A stretch of DNA of 64,000 nt, taken from positions 62,001-126,000 of the forward strand of contig CAJMRL010000001.1 of assembly GCA_905215805.1 (NCBI GenBank), given 5' to 3'. The notes beneath the pieces were generated by a model. That model saw nothing but the letters and a program-made list of their open reading frames with translations. It was not told the DNA's origin and did not search any database. Positions within the stretch are counted from its first letter, which is position 1; each line of letters starts with the position of its first letter. The stretch comes from an uncultured bacterium. GTDB taxonomy: Bacteria > Bacillota > Clostridia > UBA1381. Positions 1 through 8,620 of this stretch are shown one piece after another. The position numbers were made by a program, and so were the translations under genes.

Positions 1-72
1 TTGATAGTGTGAACTAAAAATAATTCTCAAAATAAACCAAACAATTAAGTTTGAAAAGAAAGGACGATTTAT

Positions 73-594
73 ATGAAGAAGTTTAAGAAAATAATAGCTA
101 TGTGCTTAACAGCAGTGATGTCACTTTCAGTAATGAGTATTGGTGCTTTTGCAGCAGAAGAGCCTTCAATTGTAAACTCATACACAACTGAAGATGGAGT
201 CAAGGTAACTATTTTCGATCCAGATATTTCAGTAGAGTTTTCAGAAAAAAACGATCAGGGAATTACTACTATGGCTGCGCCTATTACTGGATATATATAT
301 ATAAATAAACCTAATAGTGAGGGATTAGGTGCTGCTACCCAGTCTTTTGTTTGTAATGGAAATGCCAGAGCAAAATTTGGTCTTGATTATTGGGAGGGTG
401 GCCCGTACTATAATGTATCTTTATATAGGGTAGGCGTTGGTAATGCTCCCGATTCATTATTAGCTCTATGTGAAGATGTCCCCGAAAATCAAGAAGCAAC
501 ACTACAAGGCCTTACTTCGACTGGAAGTTACTATTTCCGTGTTAGCACATACTATACACCAGGAGAGGCAGGTTATTACGCATACGCTTTATAA
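73..594 (+). CDS. Small secreted protein of unknown function
   Basis: A 173-residue protein with a clear Sec signal peptide: basic start (MKKFKK), a hydrophobic stretch at about residues 8-26 and an AFA-A-like cleavage site near residue 28. The mature part is rich in Tyr, Gly, Ser and Asn and has no motif I recognise. It has no C-terminal membrane anchor or sorting signal, so release or non-covalent wall association is likely. The ribosome site AAAGGACG lies 8 bases before the ATG. A strong hairpin terminator follows 6 bases after the stop, so it is probably monocistronic. Export is well supported; function is unknown. Confidence 0.8.
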   Translation: MKKFKKIIAMCLTAVMSLSVMSIGAFAAEEPSIVNSYTTEDGVKVTIFDPDISVEFSEKNDQGITTMAAPITGYIYINKPNSEGLGAATQSFVCNGNARAKFGLDYWEGGPYYNVSLYRVGVGNAPDSLLALCEDVPENQEATLQGLTSTGSYYFRVSTYYTPGEAGYYAYAL

Positions 595-600
595 TCATAT

Positions 601-642
601 TTTCTTCCACCCCATTGTTCATTTCGATGGGGTGGAAGAAAA
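601..642 (+). terminator. Rho-independent terminator or attenuator
   Basis: Perfect 14-bp inverted repeat (TTTCTTCCACCCCA at 601-614, its complement at 628-641) with a 13-base loop. It sits between the stop of the small secreted protein and the ribosome site of the next exported protein, so it could end the first transcript or limit read-through into the second. The base following the stem is A-rich on this strand, so it is not a canonical U-tract terminator. Confidence 0.6.
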
Positions 643-679
643 CCCACCAAAATCATTTAAAAGAAGAGGTGAGTCATTC

Positions 680-1534
680 ATGTTAAAATTATTTAAATCG
701 AAAGCCTTTATCTTCTCTATTTGTATTATCATTACAATATTAAATACGACCGTCTTGGCCAATAATTTCGATTTTAGTATATATAACGGGGAAACCAAAT
801 TACAACTTACAAATTCTCCTTATATTAAGGATGATGAAATATATCTACCTTTAAGAGAAATATTACAGCAATTTGGAGCTTATGATATTATATGGAACGA
901 TGGTAATATACAAATTGAATATACAAATACTATGGAGTATGGTTTCGATAACTGTTGCACTTTTTCAATAGGCTCAAGTGAATTAAGATTTTTTCCGTCA
1001 AACGACGCTATACATTTAAGGAGTGCTCCTGATTTGGTAAATGGTATTACTTATGTACCAACAGATTTTTTTTATAATTTAATAACAAAAGGTGGAATTT
1101 GTGATATTCAAATATATTATAATAGATCAAATAAAATAGAGGATTATAGTAACGATGGCGAAGAAAATGAAATTTTTATAGGTACCGGACTGGAAAATGA
1201 TAATTTCGATTCAAATAACAAAAAGAGAATAATTACAAATCATGACAATCAAGTAATAGGAATTGTTTCAGTTGAGAATCAAAAGCCAGAAATAATACAG
1301 CAAAAGTTAAGTACTACTGCTACTAAAATACATGTTTATAGTTTTAATGATATACAGAATGCTGGTATCTCGGTTATTGATAAAAATAGAAAAAAATATA
1401 ATGTAAATACTGGTGTGTTTGTTCATTCAAACGGAAAAATTGTCGCATACATCCCTGCAATTGATATAGTAAATATGCCGATAATTGAATTTCAGGAAGA
1501 ATCAGAGTACGATTTAACCTTCAATCTTTATTAA
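680..1534 (+). CDS. Exported protein with copper-amine-oxidase-N-like (stalk) domain
   Basis: The frame is open from 470, but the ATG at 680 is preferred: it follows AAGAAGAGGTG and immediately starts a hydrophobic signal/anchor segment (residues 2-22). This gives 284 residues. Residues 28-75 (YNGETKLQL, then IYLPLREILQQFGAYDI and VTW-like IIWNDGNIQIEY) match the pattern of the copper amine oxidase N-terminal domain common in clostridial cell-surface proteins, which is usually structural rather than enzymatic. The remainder is unassigned. It follows another exported protein, so both may act at the envelope. Confidence 0.7.
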   Translation: MLKLFKSKAFIFSICIIITILNTTVLANNFDFSIYNGETKLQLTNSPYIKDDEIYLPLREILQQFGAYDIIWNDGNIQIEYTNTMEYGFDNCCTFSIGSSELRFFPSNDAIHLRSAPDLVNGITYVPTDFFYNLITKGGICDIQIYYNRSNKIEDYSNDGEENEIFIGTGLENDNFDSNNKKRIITNHDNQVIGIVSVENQKPEIIQQKLSTTATKIHVYSFNDIQNAGISVIDKNRKKYNVNTGVFVHSNGKIVAYIPAIDIVNMPIIEFQEESEYDLTFNLY

Positions 1535-1547
1535 TTTTAAACAAAAG

Positions 1548-1573
1548 AAAGAGCGGTGTTTGGCCGCTCTTTT
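1548..1573. terminator. Bidirectional terminator between convergent genes
   Basis: AAAGAGCGG (1548-1556) pairs with CCGCTCTTT (1564-1572). T-rich sequence follows the hairpin on both strands. It lies between the plus-strand exported protein ending at 1534 and the minus-strand permease ending at 1578, so it can terminate both. Confidence 0.85.
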
Positions 1574-1577
1574 CCTT

Positions 1578-2288
1578 TTATTGATGGGTTTTCCCAGACC
1601 TATAAACCAGCAAAGCTATACCGCAAAGCAGCAATCCGCATTGCGCCAGAACAACGGATACAGGCAAAGAAAAAGCAGGATCCAGTATCCCCAGCGTCAG
1701 AGGGTAATTAGTAAAAAAGCTGCCGTTCCAGAGGCTCAGTGTCTTCGGCAAAGGAAGTGTCATACACACAAACGGTACTATCATCCAAACATATACCAGC
1801 CACGGTCTGATTCTTCCCAGCAGCCAGCCGCTGCCTAAAGCAAATGCCAGTGCAGGGATCAGTGTGACCAAAGCAGGTACAAGCAGCTGCCCCCATGCGT
1901 ACCATCCAAAATATCTGCCGTAAAATACGACTGCTTCCACGAGGCAAGCGAGCGCCAGCAGTACGGTTCCCGTAAGAGCTGCGCCGCAGCGTGTCAGTGC
2001 GTACCGGCGGGGGCTTGTCTGCGTTGCATCGGTAAGAACAGCCGCACGGCGAGCCTTAGCAGAAGTGAAGAAGGTCAGGAAAAACAATGCCCCGATCCAG
2101 AGTAGCGGCAGCATCCGGCACAGGTAGTCTCCGAAGCTCCATGCCGAGAAAGGCGCGGTATGGGATACACCTAAAATGGTCGCGTTGCTCAGTACCTGCC
2201 AGCCGTAAAACAGCAATACGAATAAAATCCCGAAGAAAAACTTGTTTAAAATCAGTCTCTTGCACTCATATAGAAATATCTTAATCAA
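1578..2288 (-). CDS. ABC-2 type membrane permease subunit
   Basis: A 236-residue polytopic membrane protein with about six hydrophobic segments, starting MIKIFLYECKRLIL, a basic cytoplasmic N-terminus typical of ABC-2 permeases. Its start overlaps the end of the upstream permease-peptidase gene by 8 bases, indicating translational coupling. With that gene and the ATPase upstream it would form an ABC transporter or export-linked proteolysis complex. Substrate is unknown. No catalytic motif is visible. Confidence 0.75.
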   Translation of the reverse strand: MIKIFLYECKRLILNKFFFGILFVLLFYGWQVLSNATILGVSHTAPFSAWSFGDYLCRMLPLLWIGALFFLTFFTSAKARRAAVLTDATQTSPRRYALTRCGAALTGTVLLALACLVEAVVFYGRYFGWYAWGQLLVPALVTLIPALAFALGSGWLLGRIRPWLVYVWMIVPFVCMTLPLPKTLSLWNGSFFTNYPLTLGILDPAFSLPVSVVLAQCGLLLCGIALLVYRSGKTHQ

Positions 2289-4470
2289 GGTTTAAGTCCT
2301 CCTCTCTAAGCCCGCAGGCGTCCAGAAAGTTTTGATAGGTTAGATACGGGTTATACGGGTCAAGCTCACGGTTGAACAGCGCATGGAGTATTTTGTCCAT
2401 CGCATCTTCACCGCCGACAAGCTGTTCCGCTTTTAAAATTTTCAGCGGCATCTCGCAGTATTGGCGCACATGGGTAAGGCTGCCCAAAACCTCCAACCGT
2501 TTTTCCTCCGGCAATCTTTCCAGATATTCCGGGTTACGGACATAGAAATTCAAATAGTAGTCGTCCGCTTCCTCCTGCCACTGATCCACGTAATATTGCT
2601 TGGCGTAGTCTTCGCCGTACAGCTCTTTGACAATACGGTAGGTCGTGTAGACGGTCAGCCCCTCCGCCGACCAGGGATCGGTCTCATTTGTGCTGTCAAA
2701 CATATTGGCAAGCCCCCACCACTGGTGAACAAGCTCATGGATCATGACTTCGCCAGAACCGGCCCCTTTTCCGGTGTCTCCCAGATTCGCAGCGGTAAAA
2801 TCCGCCTCGTCCAGCAAGCTTGCGCCGTCCGCTGCATATCCGCCTCCGGTTACCCGGCTCTGAATGAGCTTGAGATTATCTCCCATACCGAAAGAAAGCG
2901 GACCATAGTGTTCGGTACAGTAATCCACAACCGCACGGACAGCATCTACAGCTCCGGCGGATTCCATCACCGACTGGTGCTTGCGTCCGTAGTAGAATTC
3001 GATAGTAATGCCGCCTGCTTCGATCTCCTCGCATATGTAGTCTCCGGCGTAGAGAATCCCGCCTGTGCCGTTGTCCTCATAGCGCCATGTGGCGGTGCCG
3101 TCCTCATGTTCCGTCACAAGCTCCGCCTCGCTTGCACAGAAGGGTATCACGGTCATTCCTTTGGGCAGAGTGATCTCTATCGTGGCAGGGTACATTCCTT
3201 CGTCGGGCATTACATTCATAAGCCGCGGCGCAAGCGCTGCATTTTCAAGGCAGATATATTCATCACTGATCTCTGCGCTGCCCTGCATAATAGACATGTT
3301 ACGGCTCTCCTGCGGAAAACCGCTGTATTCTACTACAAGCTCCACGTCCTCCGCCGCAGGGATTTCGGCCTCCAGCATGGCTTCGTTAAACTCCTGATAC
3401 TCCCCGACGGAAAAGGGTACGTCCTCTCCGTTCGCTTTTACCGAAGAGACGGTATAACCCGGGGTGACCCCAAAGGCTGCCGTTTGCGCCTGCCCGGAGG
3501 AGTTTAGAAACCTGTACGTTGCCATGCCTGTTACAGTGCCTGCGGCAGTATCCGGATAGACTTCCGCAGTGCGTTCGGTGCAGACAACGCCTTCGAGATA
3601 TGGAATCTCCAAAAAGCTCATGGCAGTTTCATCCGGATTGCTGTGATCCACGATTGGCTGAGCTGCGTAAGCAACACCTGAGCAGACAATCAAGAGTACA
3701 GCGATAACAGGCCGGTATACCCGACGGCTGCTGCGTAGCAAGGAGCCAAGTATACCTTTCCCATGCTGACGGATACAGCACCAGGACAATATCCATACAC
3801 CACTAAGCGCCGCAAGCCACGTCAGGCGCATATATGCAACAGAGCGGAAAATGCGAAAGTTTGTAAAATCGTCCGACAGCGCCCATACGCAGGGGTTCAG
3901 CCAGCACAGCTGCCAATTATTCGCCCATATCGTCAGGCTCAATCCGGCAAAAGCCGCGAACAAAACGATAGACAAATCGGCTCTCTGCGTAAACTGGTAG
4001 CAAGCGGCAGCCGCCAGAATCGAACAAGGCAGGGCAAGCCCCATAAAAAGCAGATAGGCAAGACAGTAATTTGTCATGTCCAATACAGAGCCGGCCTGCG
4101 CAAATGTGACCGGAAGCCATATTAGCATGGTAAGAAACAGTCCAAGCAATGACGTAACGATCAGCGCCAGCATTCGTATCAGGGCGCTGCGCATTGGCGA
4201 AACTATGGCATTCATCAGGATATCCACGCGGCTGCGGCCGGAGCGATCCATCTCATAGATTGTAAGTAGCCCGAAAAGAATACCGCTCACCACACCGCCG
4301 GCTATAGCCGGGTTGGCAAGGTACATCGACAGCATGGTTTCGGCAGTGGCGCTCTTATAGAGCGTCAGTCCAGCCACAGGCGAGATGACAGTCAGAAGAA
4401 GAATCAGCCACGTCAGACGGCTTTGCAGCAGCCGGCTCACTTCAAGCGAAAAATTTCTGAGCGTTTTCAT
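2281..4470 (-). CDS. ABC-2 permease fused to M1-family zinc metallopeptidase
   Basis: A 729-residue protein in two parts. Residues 1-260 contain about six or seven membrane segments of ABC-2 permease type. The rest is extracytoplasmic and ends in a gluzincin domain: HELVHQWWG near residue 578 supplies the HExxH zinc ligands and catalytic Glu, and the Glu in WSAEGLTVY about 20 residues on is the expected third ligand. This is the M1 aminopeptidase signature. The start overlaps the upstream ATPase stop (ATGA) and the end overlaps the next permease. It probably processes peptides at the membrane while the ATPase drives transport; substrate is unknown. Confidence 0.85.
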   Translation of the reverse strand: MKTLRNFSLEVSRLLQSRLTWLILLLTVISPVAGLTLYKSATAETMLSMYLANPAIAGGVVSGILFGLLTIYEMDRSGRSRVDILMNAIVSPMRSALIRMLALIVTSLLGLFLTMLIWLPVTFAQAGSVLDMTNYCLAYLLFMGLALPCSILAAAACYQFTQRADLSIVLFAAFAGLSLTIWANNWQLCWLNPCVWALSDDFTNFRIFRSVAYMRLTWLAALSGVWILSWCCIRQHGKGILGSLLRSSRRVYRPVIAVLLIVCSGVAYAAQPIVDHSNPDETAMSFLEIPYLEGVVCTERTAEVYPDTAAGTVTGMATYRFLNSSGQAQTAAFGVTPGYTVSSVKANGEDVPFSVGEYQEFNEAMLEAEIPAAEDVELVVEYSGFPQESRNMSIMQGSAEISDEYICLENAALAPRLMNVMPDEGMYPATIEITLPKGMTVIPFCASEAELVTEHEDGTATWRYEDNGTGGILYAGDYICEEIEAGGITIEFYYGRKHQSVMESAGAVDAVRAVVDYCTEHYGPLSFGMGDNLKLIQSRVTGGGYAADGASLLDEADFTAANLGDTGKGAGSGEVMIHELVHQWWGLANMFDSTNETDPWSAEGLTVYTTYRIVKELYGEDYAKQYYVDQWQEEADDYYLNFYVRNPEYLERLPEEKRLEVLGSLTHVRQYCEMPLKILKAEQLVGGEDAMDKILHALFNRELDPYNPYLTYQNFLDACGLREEDLNLD

Positions 4471-5327
4471 TGGCGCACCTCCTTGGAGATAAGATAGAGA
4501 TACGCGTCCTCAAGCGTTGGTTCCTCCGGCGTAACATAGCCGGGCAGCGTATCTGCAACCACACGACAGCGGACGCCGCTGCCCGTATTGACCCGCGCCG
4601 TGATATGCAGCCCACGTTCCTGAGCAGTATTTTGCTCTAAGAATACGCCGACATGTCCCGCGGCAGAGCGGATCAGCTGCTCTGGCGTGCCGGTAAACAA
4701 TATCCTGCCGTGGTTGATTACGATGAGGCGGTCGCACACCGACTGCACGTCCTCTATGATATGGGTAGACAACAGCACTAAGCGGTTTTGTGCGGTTTGA
4801 GAAAACAAATTTCGGAAATGGATCCGTTCCTCGGGATCCAGACCCACTGTGGGCTCGTCGAAAATCAGGAAAGGGGGGTCACCAAGCAGAGCCTGCGCGA
4901 TGCCGACACGTTGGCGCTGTCCTCCGGATAATGCACGAATTCTGGATCTTTTCTTTTCTTCCAGATTCACAGCTTTGATGACCTCACGAATGGCAGCTTT
5001 TGGATTGCGAAGCCCCTTTAGGGCAGCCATGTAGTCCAAAAACTGCGTCACGGTGAGCTCGTCGAAGAGTCCAAAATCCTGCGGCAGGTAACCGAGTCGG
5101 GATTTTAATGCACGTTCAGATTTGGCCAGAGGGCGGCCGTCCACTTGAATCGTACCGGAGGTGGGCAGCAGCGCTGTCACCAGCAGCTTCATCAAGGTGG
5201 ATTTCCCGGCGCCATTCGGGCCAAGCAGCCCGATCAGGCTTGGTGTGCGCAGTTCAAGGGTGAGATCTTTTAAAGCCTGTTTCCCGTTTGGATATGTCAT
5301 GCTGACATTTTGAATGTTGATTTCCAT
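4467..5327 (-). CDS. ABC transporter ATP-binding protein
   Basis: The frame is open upstream to 5480, but the ATG at 5327 (MEINIQNVSMTYPNG) has a GAAAGGAACC ribosome site and begins the domain correctly, giving 286 residues. Walker A is GPNGAGKST (about residue 37), the Q-loop is LPQDFGL, the signature is LSGGQRQRVGIAQAL, Walker B is FLIFDEPTVGLDP, and the H-loop is LLSTHIIEDV. It is a complete nucleotide-binding domain that would energise the two permeases downstream, the first coupled by an ATGA overlap. It has its own candidate promoter behind the merR terminator. Confidence 0.93.
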   Translation of the reverse strand: MEINIQNVSMTYPNGKQALKDLTLELRTPSLIGLLGPNGAGKSTLMKLLVTALLPTSGTIQVDGRPLAKSERALKSRLGYLPQDFGLFDELTVTQFLDYMAALKGLRNPKAAIREVIKAVNLEEKKRSRIRALSGGQRQRVGIAQALLGDPPFLIFDEPTVGLDPEERIHFRNLFSQTAQNRLVLLSTHIIEDVQSVCDRLIVINHGRILFTGTPEQLIRSAAGHVGVFLEQNTAQERGLHITARVNTGSGVRCRVVADTLPGYVTPEEPTLEDAYLYLISKEVRQ

Positions 5328-5363
5328 TGTATCTGGTTCCTTTCTGTTTGAGATGATACAGAA

Positions 5364-5394
5364 AGTATACCAACCCAATATGGAGTGAACTTGG
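5364..5394 (-). promoter_or_regulatory. Candidate MerR-type promoter of the ABC operon
   Basis: On the minus strand a TATACT -10 box (5364-5369) is followed upstream by a 19-base spacer centred on the imperfect dyad ACTCCATATTGGGT (5373-5386). The would-be -35 (CCAAGT, 5389-5394) is poor. A long spacer with a central dyad is what MerR regulators act on, and merR is the next gene upstream. The -35 weakness makes this tentative. Confidence 0.4.
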
Positions 5395-5428
5395 AGATTA
5401 TATGTGTTTTGTGTGGAGAATTTCAGAC

Positions 5429-5463
5429 AAAAAATCAGACAGGAAACCCAGCGATCTCCTGTC
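5429..5463 (-). terminator. Terminator after the merR gene
   Basis: Minus-strand hairpin with stem GACAGGA/TCCTGTC (5457-5463 and 5438-5444), followed by a T6 tract (5434-5429). It separates the MerR regulator from the ABC operon, so the transporter needs its own promoter or read-through. Confidence 0.75.
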
Positions 5464-5486
5464 CAATATACTTTCTTCATTACAAT

Positions 5487-6290
5487 TTATTTTTTATTGC
5501 TTTCAAACGGATTTGTGCCCAGCTTTGAAAAATAAATTTCTAAAGCAGATTCAATATATGGGTTCACTGCCTTCTGCTTTTCCTCCCATTCATTTTCTGC
5601 ATTATTAAAATTACCGATTTCCATCAGCTTTGGAAGCATGCTCATATCTCCGTCTGTAAACTCCATAATAAGCTCCCAATAGGATTTTATAAGTTGCTGG
5701 CATTGTTCGCTTTCAGACGGTATATGATCCTTTTGCAGCTGATATAGCGCATCACTCAAATCATTAAATCGTTCCAAAAAGCTAATCCCACTTTCCTTGT
5801 CAAAATGGCTGCGAATATGATCAAGCGTTTCATCGTCAAACCGTTTTATGAGATAGTAGAACTCATTTTTCATTTGCAGATTGACTATGATATCGGCATA
5901 TTTTTTAAAATTCACCGTCTGCATTTTGAGTACCTCCGTCCGCAGTTGTTCAATTGCCTCAAGCGAGCCGGAGAGCTGTTCTATTTTTCTGCGTATGTCC
6001 TCCGCCTGTTCGGCAAGAATTTTTGCAACATCATCAGGCTTTTCCAAAGGTATTAAACGATTTTTGATATCCTCCAGTGAAAAACCTAAAGATTTCAGGG
6101 ATAGGATCTGATGAAGCGTGACCAAATCTTTATCAGTGTAAAGCCTTCGTCCTCCTTCGCTTTCTGCCGATGGGGGCAACACCCCTTCCTTGTCATAATA
6201 TTGAAGGGTGCGAACGGTGATCCCCATTTTCTTGGCAACTTCTCCGATCGTCATGTACCCTTTTGGTATTGCTCTGTATTTTTCCATCAT
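5487..6290 (-). CDS. MerR-family transcriptional regulator
   Basis: 267 residues. Residues 13-80 form the winged-helix MerR DNA-binding domain (MTIGEVAKKMGITVRTLQYY, then GGRRLYTDKDL and the wing). A coiled-coil dimerisation helix (about 85-120) leads to a C-terminal effector region of about 145 residues resembling TipA/antibiotic-binding-type MerR proteins in length, though no ligand pocket can be assigned. There is no Cys metal-binding loop, which argues against metal sensing. AGGAGG lies 7 bases before the first of two consecutive ATGs. It is probably autoregulated and may control the adjacent peptidase-ABC operon. Confidence 0.9.
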   Translation of the reverse strand: MMEKYRAIPKGYMTIGEVAKKMGITVRTLQYYDKEGVLPPSAESEGGRRLYTDKDLVTLHQILSLKSLGFSLEDIKNRLIPLEKPDDVAKILAEQAEDIRRKIEQLSGSLEAIEQLRTEVLKMQTVNFKKYADIIVNLQMKNEFYYLIKRFDDETLDHIRSHFDKESGISFLERFNDLSDALYQLQKDHIPSESEQCQQLIKSYWELIMEFTDGDMSMLPKLMEIGNFNNAENEWEEKQKAVNPYIESALEIYFSKLGTNPFESNKK

Positions 6291-6310
6291 TATTTCACCT
6301 CCTGAAACCT

Positions 6311-6341
6311 ATTATAAACCATGACGCTGCGTCATAAGCAA
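6311..6341 (-). promoter_or_regulatory. merR promoter with 19-bp spacer and palindromic operator
   Basis: Minus-strand TTGCTT (-35, 6336-6341) and TATAAT (-10, 6311-6316) are separated by 19 bases. The spacer contains the perfect palindrome ATGACGCTGCGTCAT (6321-6335). An overlong 19-20-bp spacer with a dyad is the hallmark of MerR-activated promoters, in which the protein untwists DNA to align the boxes. AGGAGG and the merR ATG follow directly. Confidence 0.85.
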
Positions 6342-6404
6342 GACTTTTTTTATTATTTTTATTCTGTTGAGGTGAGTTTTTTCAAGACACAATGGCATGA
6401 TGTA

Positions 6405-7856
6405 TTATGAAAACGAAACCATTGCCCGTACACCGTCCTCTGTATTTTCAATCGTGCAGGAAGCGTGGTGTTTTTCGAGTATCATCCGTACCAGGTACAG
6501 TCCTAATCCGCTTCCGCCGGTACTTCGGTTTCGGGAGTCTTCATCCCTATAAAAGGCTTCAAAAAGATGGGGGAGCGCGTCATCCTGAATATGCACACCG
6601 GTATTTTCTATAGTAAAGGCAGGTTTGTCCTGTCTGATGCCGCACCATACTCGAATCTCAGCTCCATCAGGAGAGTAGAGGATTGCGTTGGAAAGAAGAT
6701 TTCCGATCGCTTTGCCAAGCAAAGACGCATCACCGGTCACAGTAATCTCCGGATTTAGCTGTATCGCAAGCCGCTGCCCGCGCTGCTCTATCAACTCCTT
6801 CACAAAATCAAGCTGTCTTTCTATGAGTGCTGATAGCTCGAGCGATTCCTGCTTAACAGTCGCCGCGCCGGTTTCCATCCGGGAAATAGAGAGCATTTCC
6901 TGTATCAAGTGCTCCATACGTCCTGTGACCTGAAGCGAGCGGAGCAAATATTTATCCCGGTCTTGGTATACGTCGATTCCTTCAAGCATTCCGGACAGCT
7001 GTCCCTTTAGGATTGTGACCGGCGTTTTCAGCTCATGCGATGCGGCCGAGAAAAATGCGCGCAGAGCGCGATTTGCAGCTTCAAGTTCCTCAAGCGCGGC
7101 AGACAGCCGCTGTGACATCTGATCCAGGCTGTGTCCCAATGTGCCGATCTCATCGCGGCGCTGTTCATTGCATTTCCAATTAAAATCGAGCTCCGACATC
7201 TTCTTTGCAATACCGCTGAGACGGACGATCGGACGGGTAATATATCTGGAGTAGATAAAAGCACATAGCAATGAAAGTACAAGCAGCACCAGCAGCAGCC
7301 AAGGCGCCATCTGGATCAGTGCCCGTACCGCAAGATTTTCTTCCTCAAGATGCGGCGTCACATAAAGCGAGTATCTCTCAGGCCGGTCGGAAAAGGTTAC
7401 ATCGGCAATAATCGAGTATTGCTGCATTGTCGTAACGGTCGTTGTATTTCCGGTACCCTCCGCTACCGAAACACCCAATGATGAGGAAACACTGCCGTCC
7501 TCACCGGAGCCGTCTGTTGAGACTTTAATATTGTCGTCCTTGTACTTCGACTGCATAGAAAGTTCAGAGCCCGTGTCGGCAATTTCGCCGTCTGAGTTCA
7601 GCAGCATGACGTCCGCTCGGGTGGAACGTATAAAGTCGTCCAAAACGGGACCGCAGTCTTCAAATTTGGTTTCTTCCAGCCGTTCTACGAGAGCGTCTGT
7701 CTGCTGCTGCAGGTCGCTGTTGACCACCGAGGTATACATGCTCGGAGTGGCAAACGCGATCAGCGCAAAGGTAACGGCGCCGGCACAGAGCAGGATGAAA
7801 GAAGTTATCAAAAAAATACGTGCGGTTAGGCTTTCACTCAGTTTCTTTCGCAGCAC
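6405..7856 (-). CDS. Two-component sensor histidine kinase
   Basis: About 483 residues from the GTG at 7856; a GTG at 7868 is also possible but has no room for its AAGGGG ribosome site. A first membrane helix (residues about 10-30), an extracytoplasmic sensor of about 150 residues, a second helix (LLLVLLVLSLLCAFIYS), a HAMP domain, a HisKA box with the phospho-accepting His in AASHELKTPVTI, and a HATPase_c domain with N-box (NLLSNAILYS), FTIENTG and GGSGLGLYL. All kinase motifs are intact. The start overlaps the response regulator stop, so the pair is translationally coupled. Signal unknown; neighbouring transport genes suggest an envelope or peptide stress. Confidence 0.93.
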   Translation of the reverse strand: MLRKKLSESLTARIFLITSFILLCAGAVTFALIAFATPSMYTSVVNSDLQQQTDALVERLEETKFEDCGPVLDDFIRSTRADVMLLNSDGEIADTGSELSMQSKYKDDNIKVSTDGSGEDGSVSSSLGVSVAEGTGNTTTVTTMQQYSIIADVTFSDRPERYSLYVTPHLEEENLAVRALIQMAPWLLLVLLVLSLLCAFIYSRYITRPIVRLSGIAKKMSELDFNWKCNEQRRDEIGTLGHSLDQMSQRLSAALEELEAANRALRAFFSAASHELKTPVTILKGQLSGMLEGIDVYQDRDKYLLRSLQVTGRMEHLIQEMLSISRMETGAATVKQESLELSALIERQLDFVKELIEQRGQRLAIQLNPEITVTGDASLLGKAIGNLLSNAILYSPDGAEIRVWCGIRQDKPAFTIENTGVHIQDDALPHLFEAFYRDEDSRNRSTGGSGLGLYLVRMILEKHHASCTIENTEDGVRAMVSFS

Positions 7857-8502
7857 GATACCCCACACCCCTTACTGTTTCGATATAGTCCCGCCCCAGC
7901 TTATGGCGGAGGTTTTTGATGTGGCTGTCCACCACACGCTCATCTCCGAAAAAGTCATAACCCCACAGCTTGGAGAGCAGCATTTCTCTGGAAAACACAC
8001 GTCCGGGCGCAGACAGGAACGTATGCAAAAGCTCAAATTCCTTTGCAGTCAGTTCCAGCAGCTGCCCATCCAAAAAGGCTTCCCTTGTGTCCGTGTCTAT
8101 CACCAGATCACGATAGCGCAAACGGTTATCTTCATTCGTCCCTGCGGTTCTTTTCAGGATCACGCGGATCTTTTCCAAAAGAACGGGCATGGAGAAGGGT
8201 TTCGTGACATAGTCGTCCACATCGAGTCCAAAGCCGCGCAGCTGCTGCTCTTCACCGTCTAATGCAGTGAGCATCAGGATAGGAACTTGCGACTGACCGC
8301 GGATCATTTCACATACACCGAACCCATCGATCTTTGGAATCATGATATCAAGCAAAACAAGGTCGAATGGCCGAGACTGAAAGAGTGTCAGCGCCGCCAC
8401 GCCGTCGCCCGCAACAGAAGGCGCATACCCGGCATTCCGCAGATAGGCGCAAAGCAGCTCCTGAATATCCGGTTCGTCCTCTACTATTAAAATATTCTTC
8501 AT
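7834..8502 (-). CDS. OmpR/PhoB-family response regulator
   Basis: 222 residues from ATG 8502, which has AGGTGA 6 bases upstream; a TTG two codons earlier lacks that spacing. The receiver domain has the acidic pair (VEDEPD), the phospho-acceptor Asp in LVLLDIMIP and the conserved Lys in DDYVTKPFS. The C-terminal winged-helix domain (ELTAKEFELLHTFL ... GYDFFGDERVVDSHIKNLRHKLG ... VRGVGYRA) is the OmpR DNA-binding type. It partners the kinase immediately downstream. Confidence 0.95.
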   Translation of the reverse strand: MKNILIVEDEPDIQELLCAYLRNAGYAPSVAGDGVAALTLFQSRPFDLVLLDIMIPKIDGFGVCEMIRGQSQVPILMLTALDGEEQQLRGFGLDVDDYVTKPFSMPVLLEKIRVILKRTAGTNEDNRLRYRDLVIDTDTREAFLDGQLLELTAKEFELLHTFLSAPGRVFSREMLLSKLWGYDFFGDERVVDSHIKNLRHKLGRDYIETVRGVGYRAAKETE

Positions 8503-8620
8503 AAACAATCACCTATTAGATTATATCACGGAATTATGAATTTACGATGGAGAAATTATAAATTGTGAAATATTTTTATAGCCAATATTTGCAGATTCTT
8601 TTTTTGTAACGTGTGTCTTG

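Noticed and set aside
470..679. Longer start (470) for the stalk-domain protein
   Set aside because: The extension overlaps the previous gene and its terminator and puts a signal peptide inside; ATG 680 has the ribosome site.
5328..5480. Longer start for the ABC ATPase
   Set aside because: The extra 51 codons cross the merR terminator and candidate promoter and resemble no ABC sequence.
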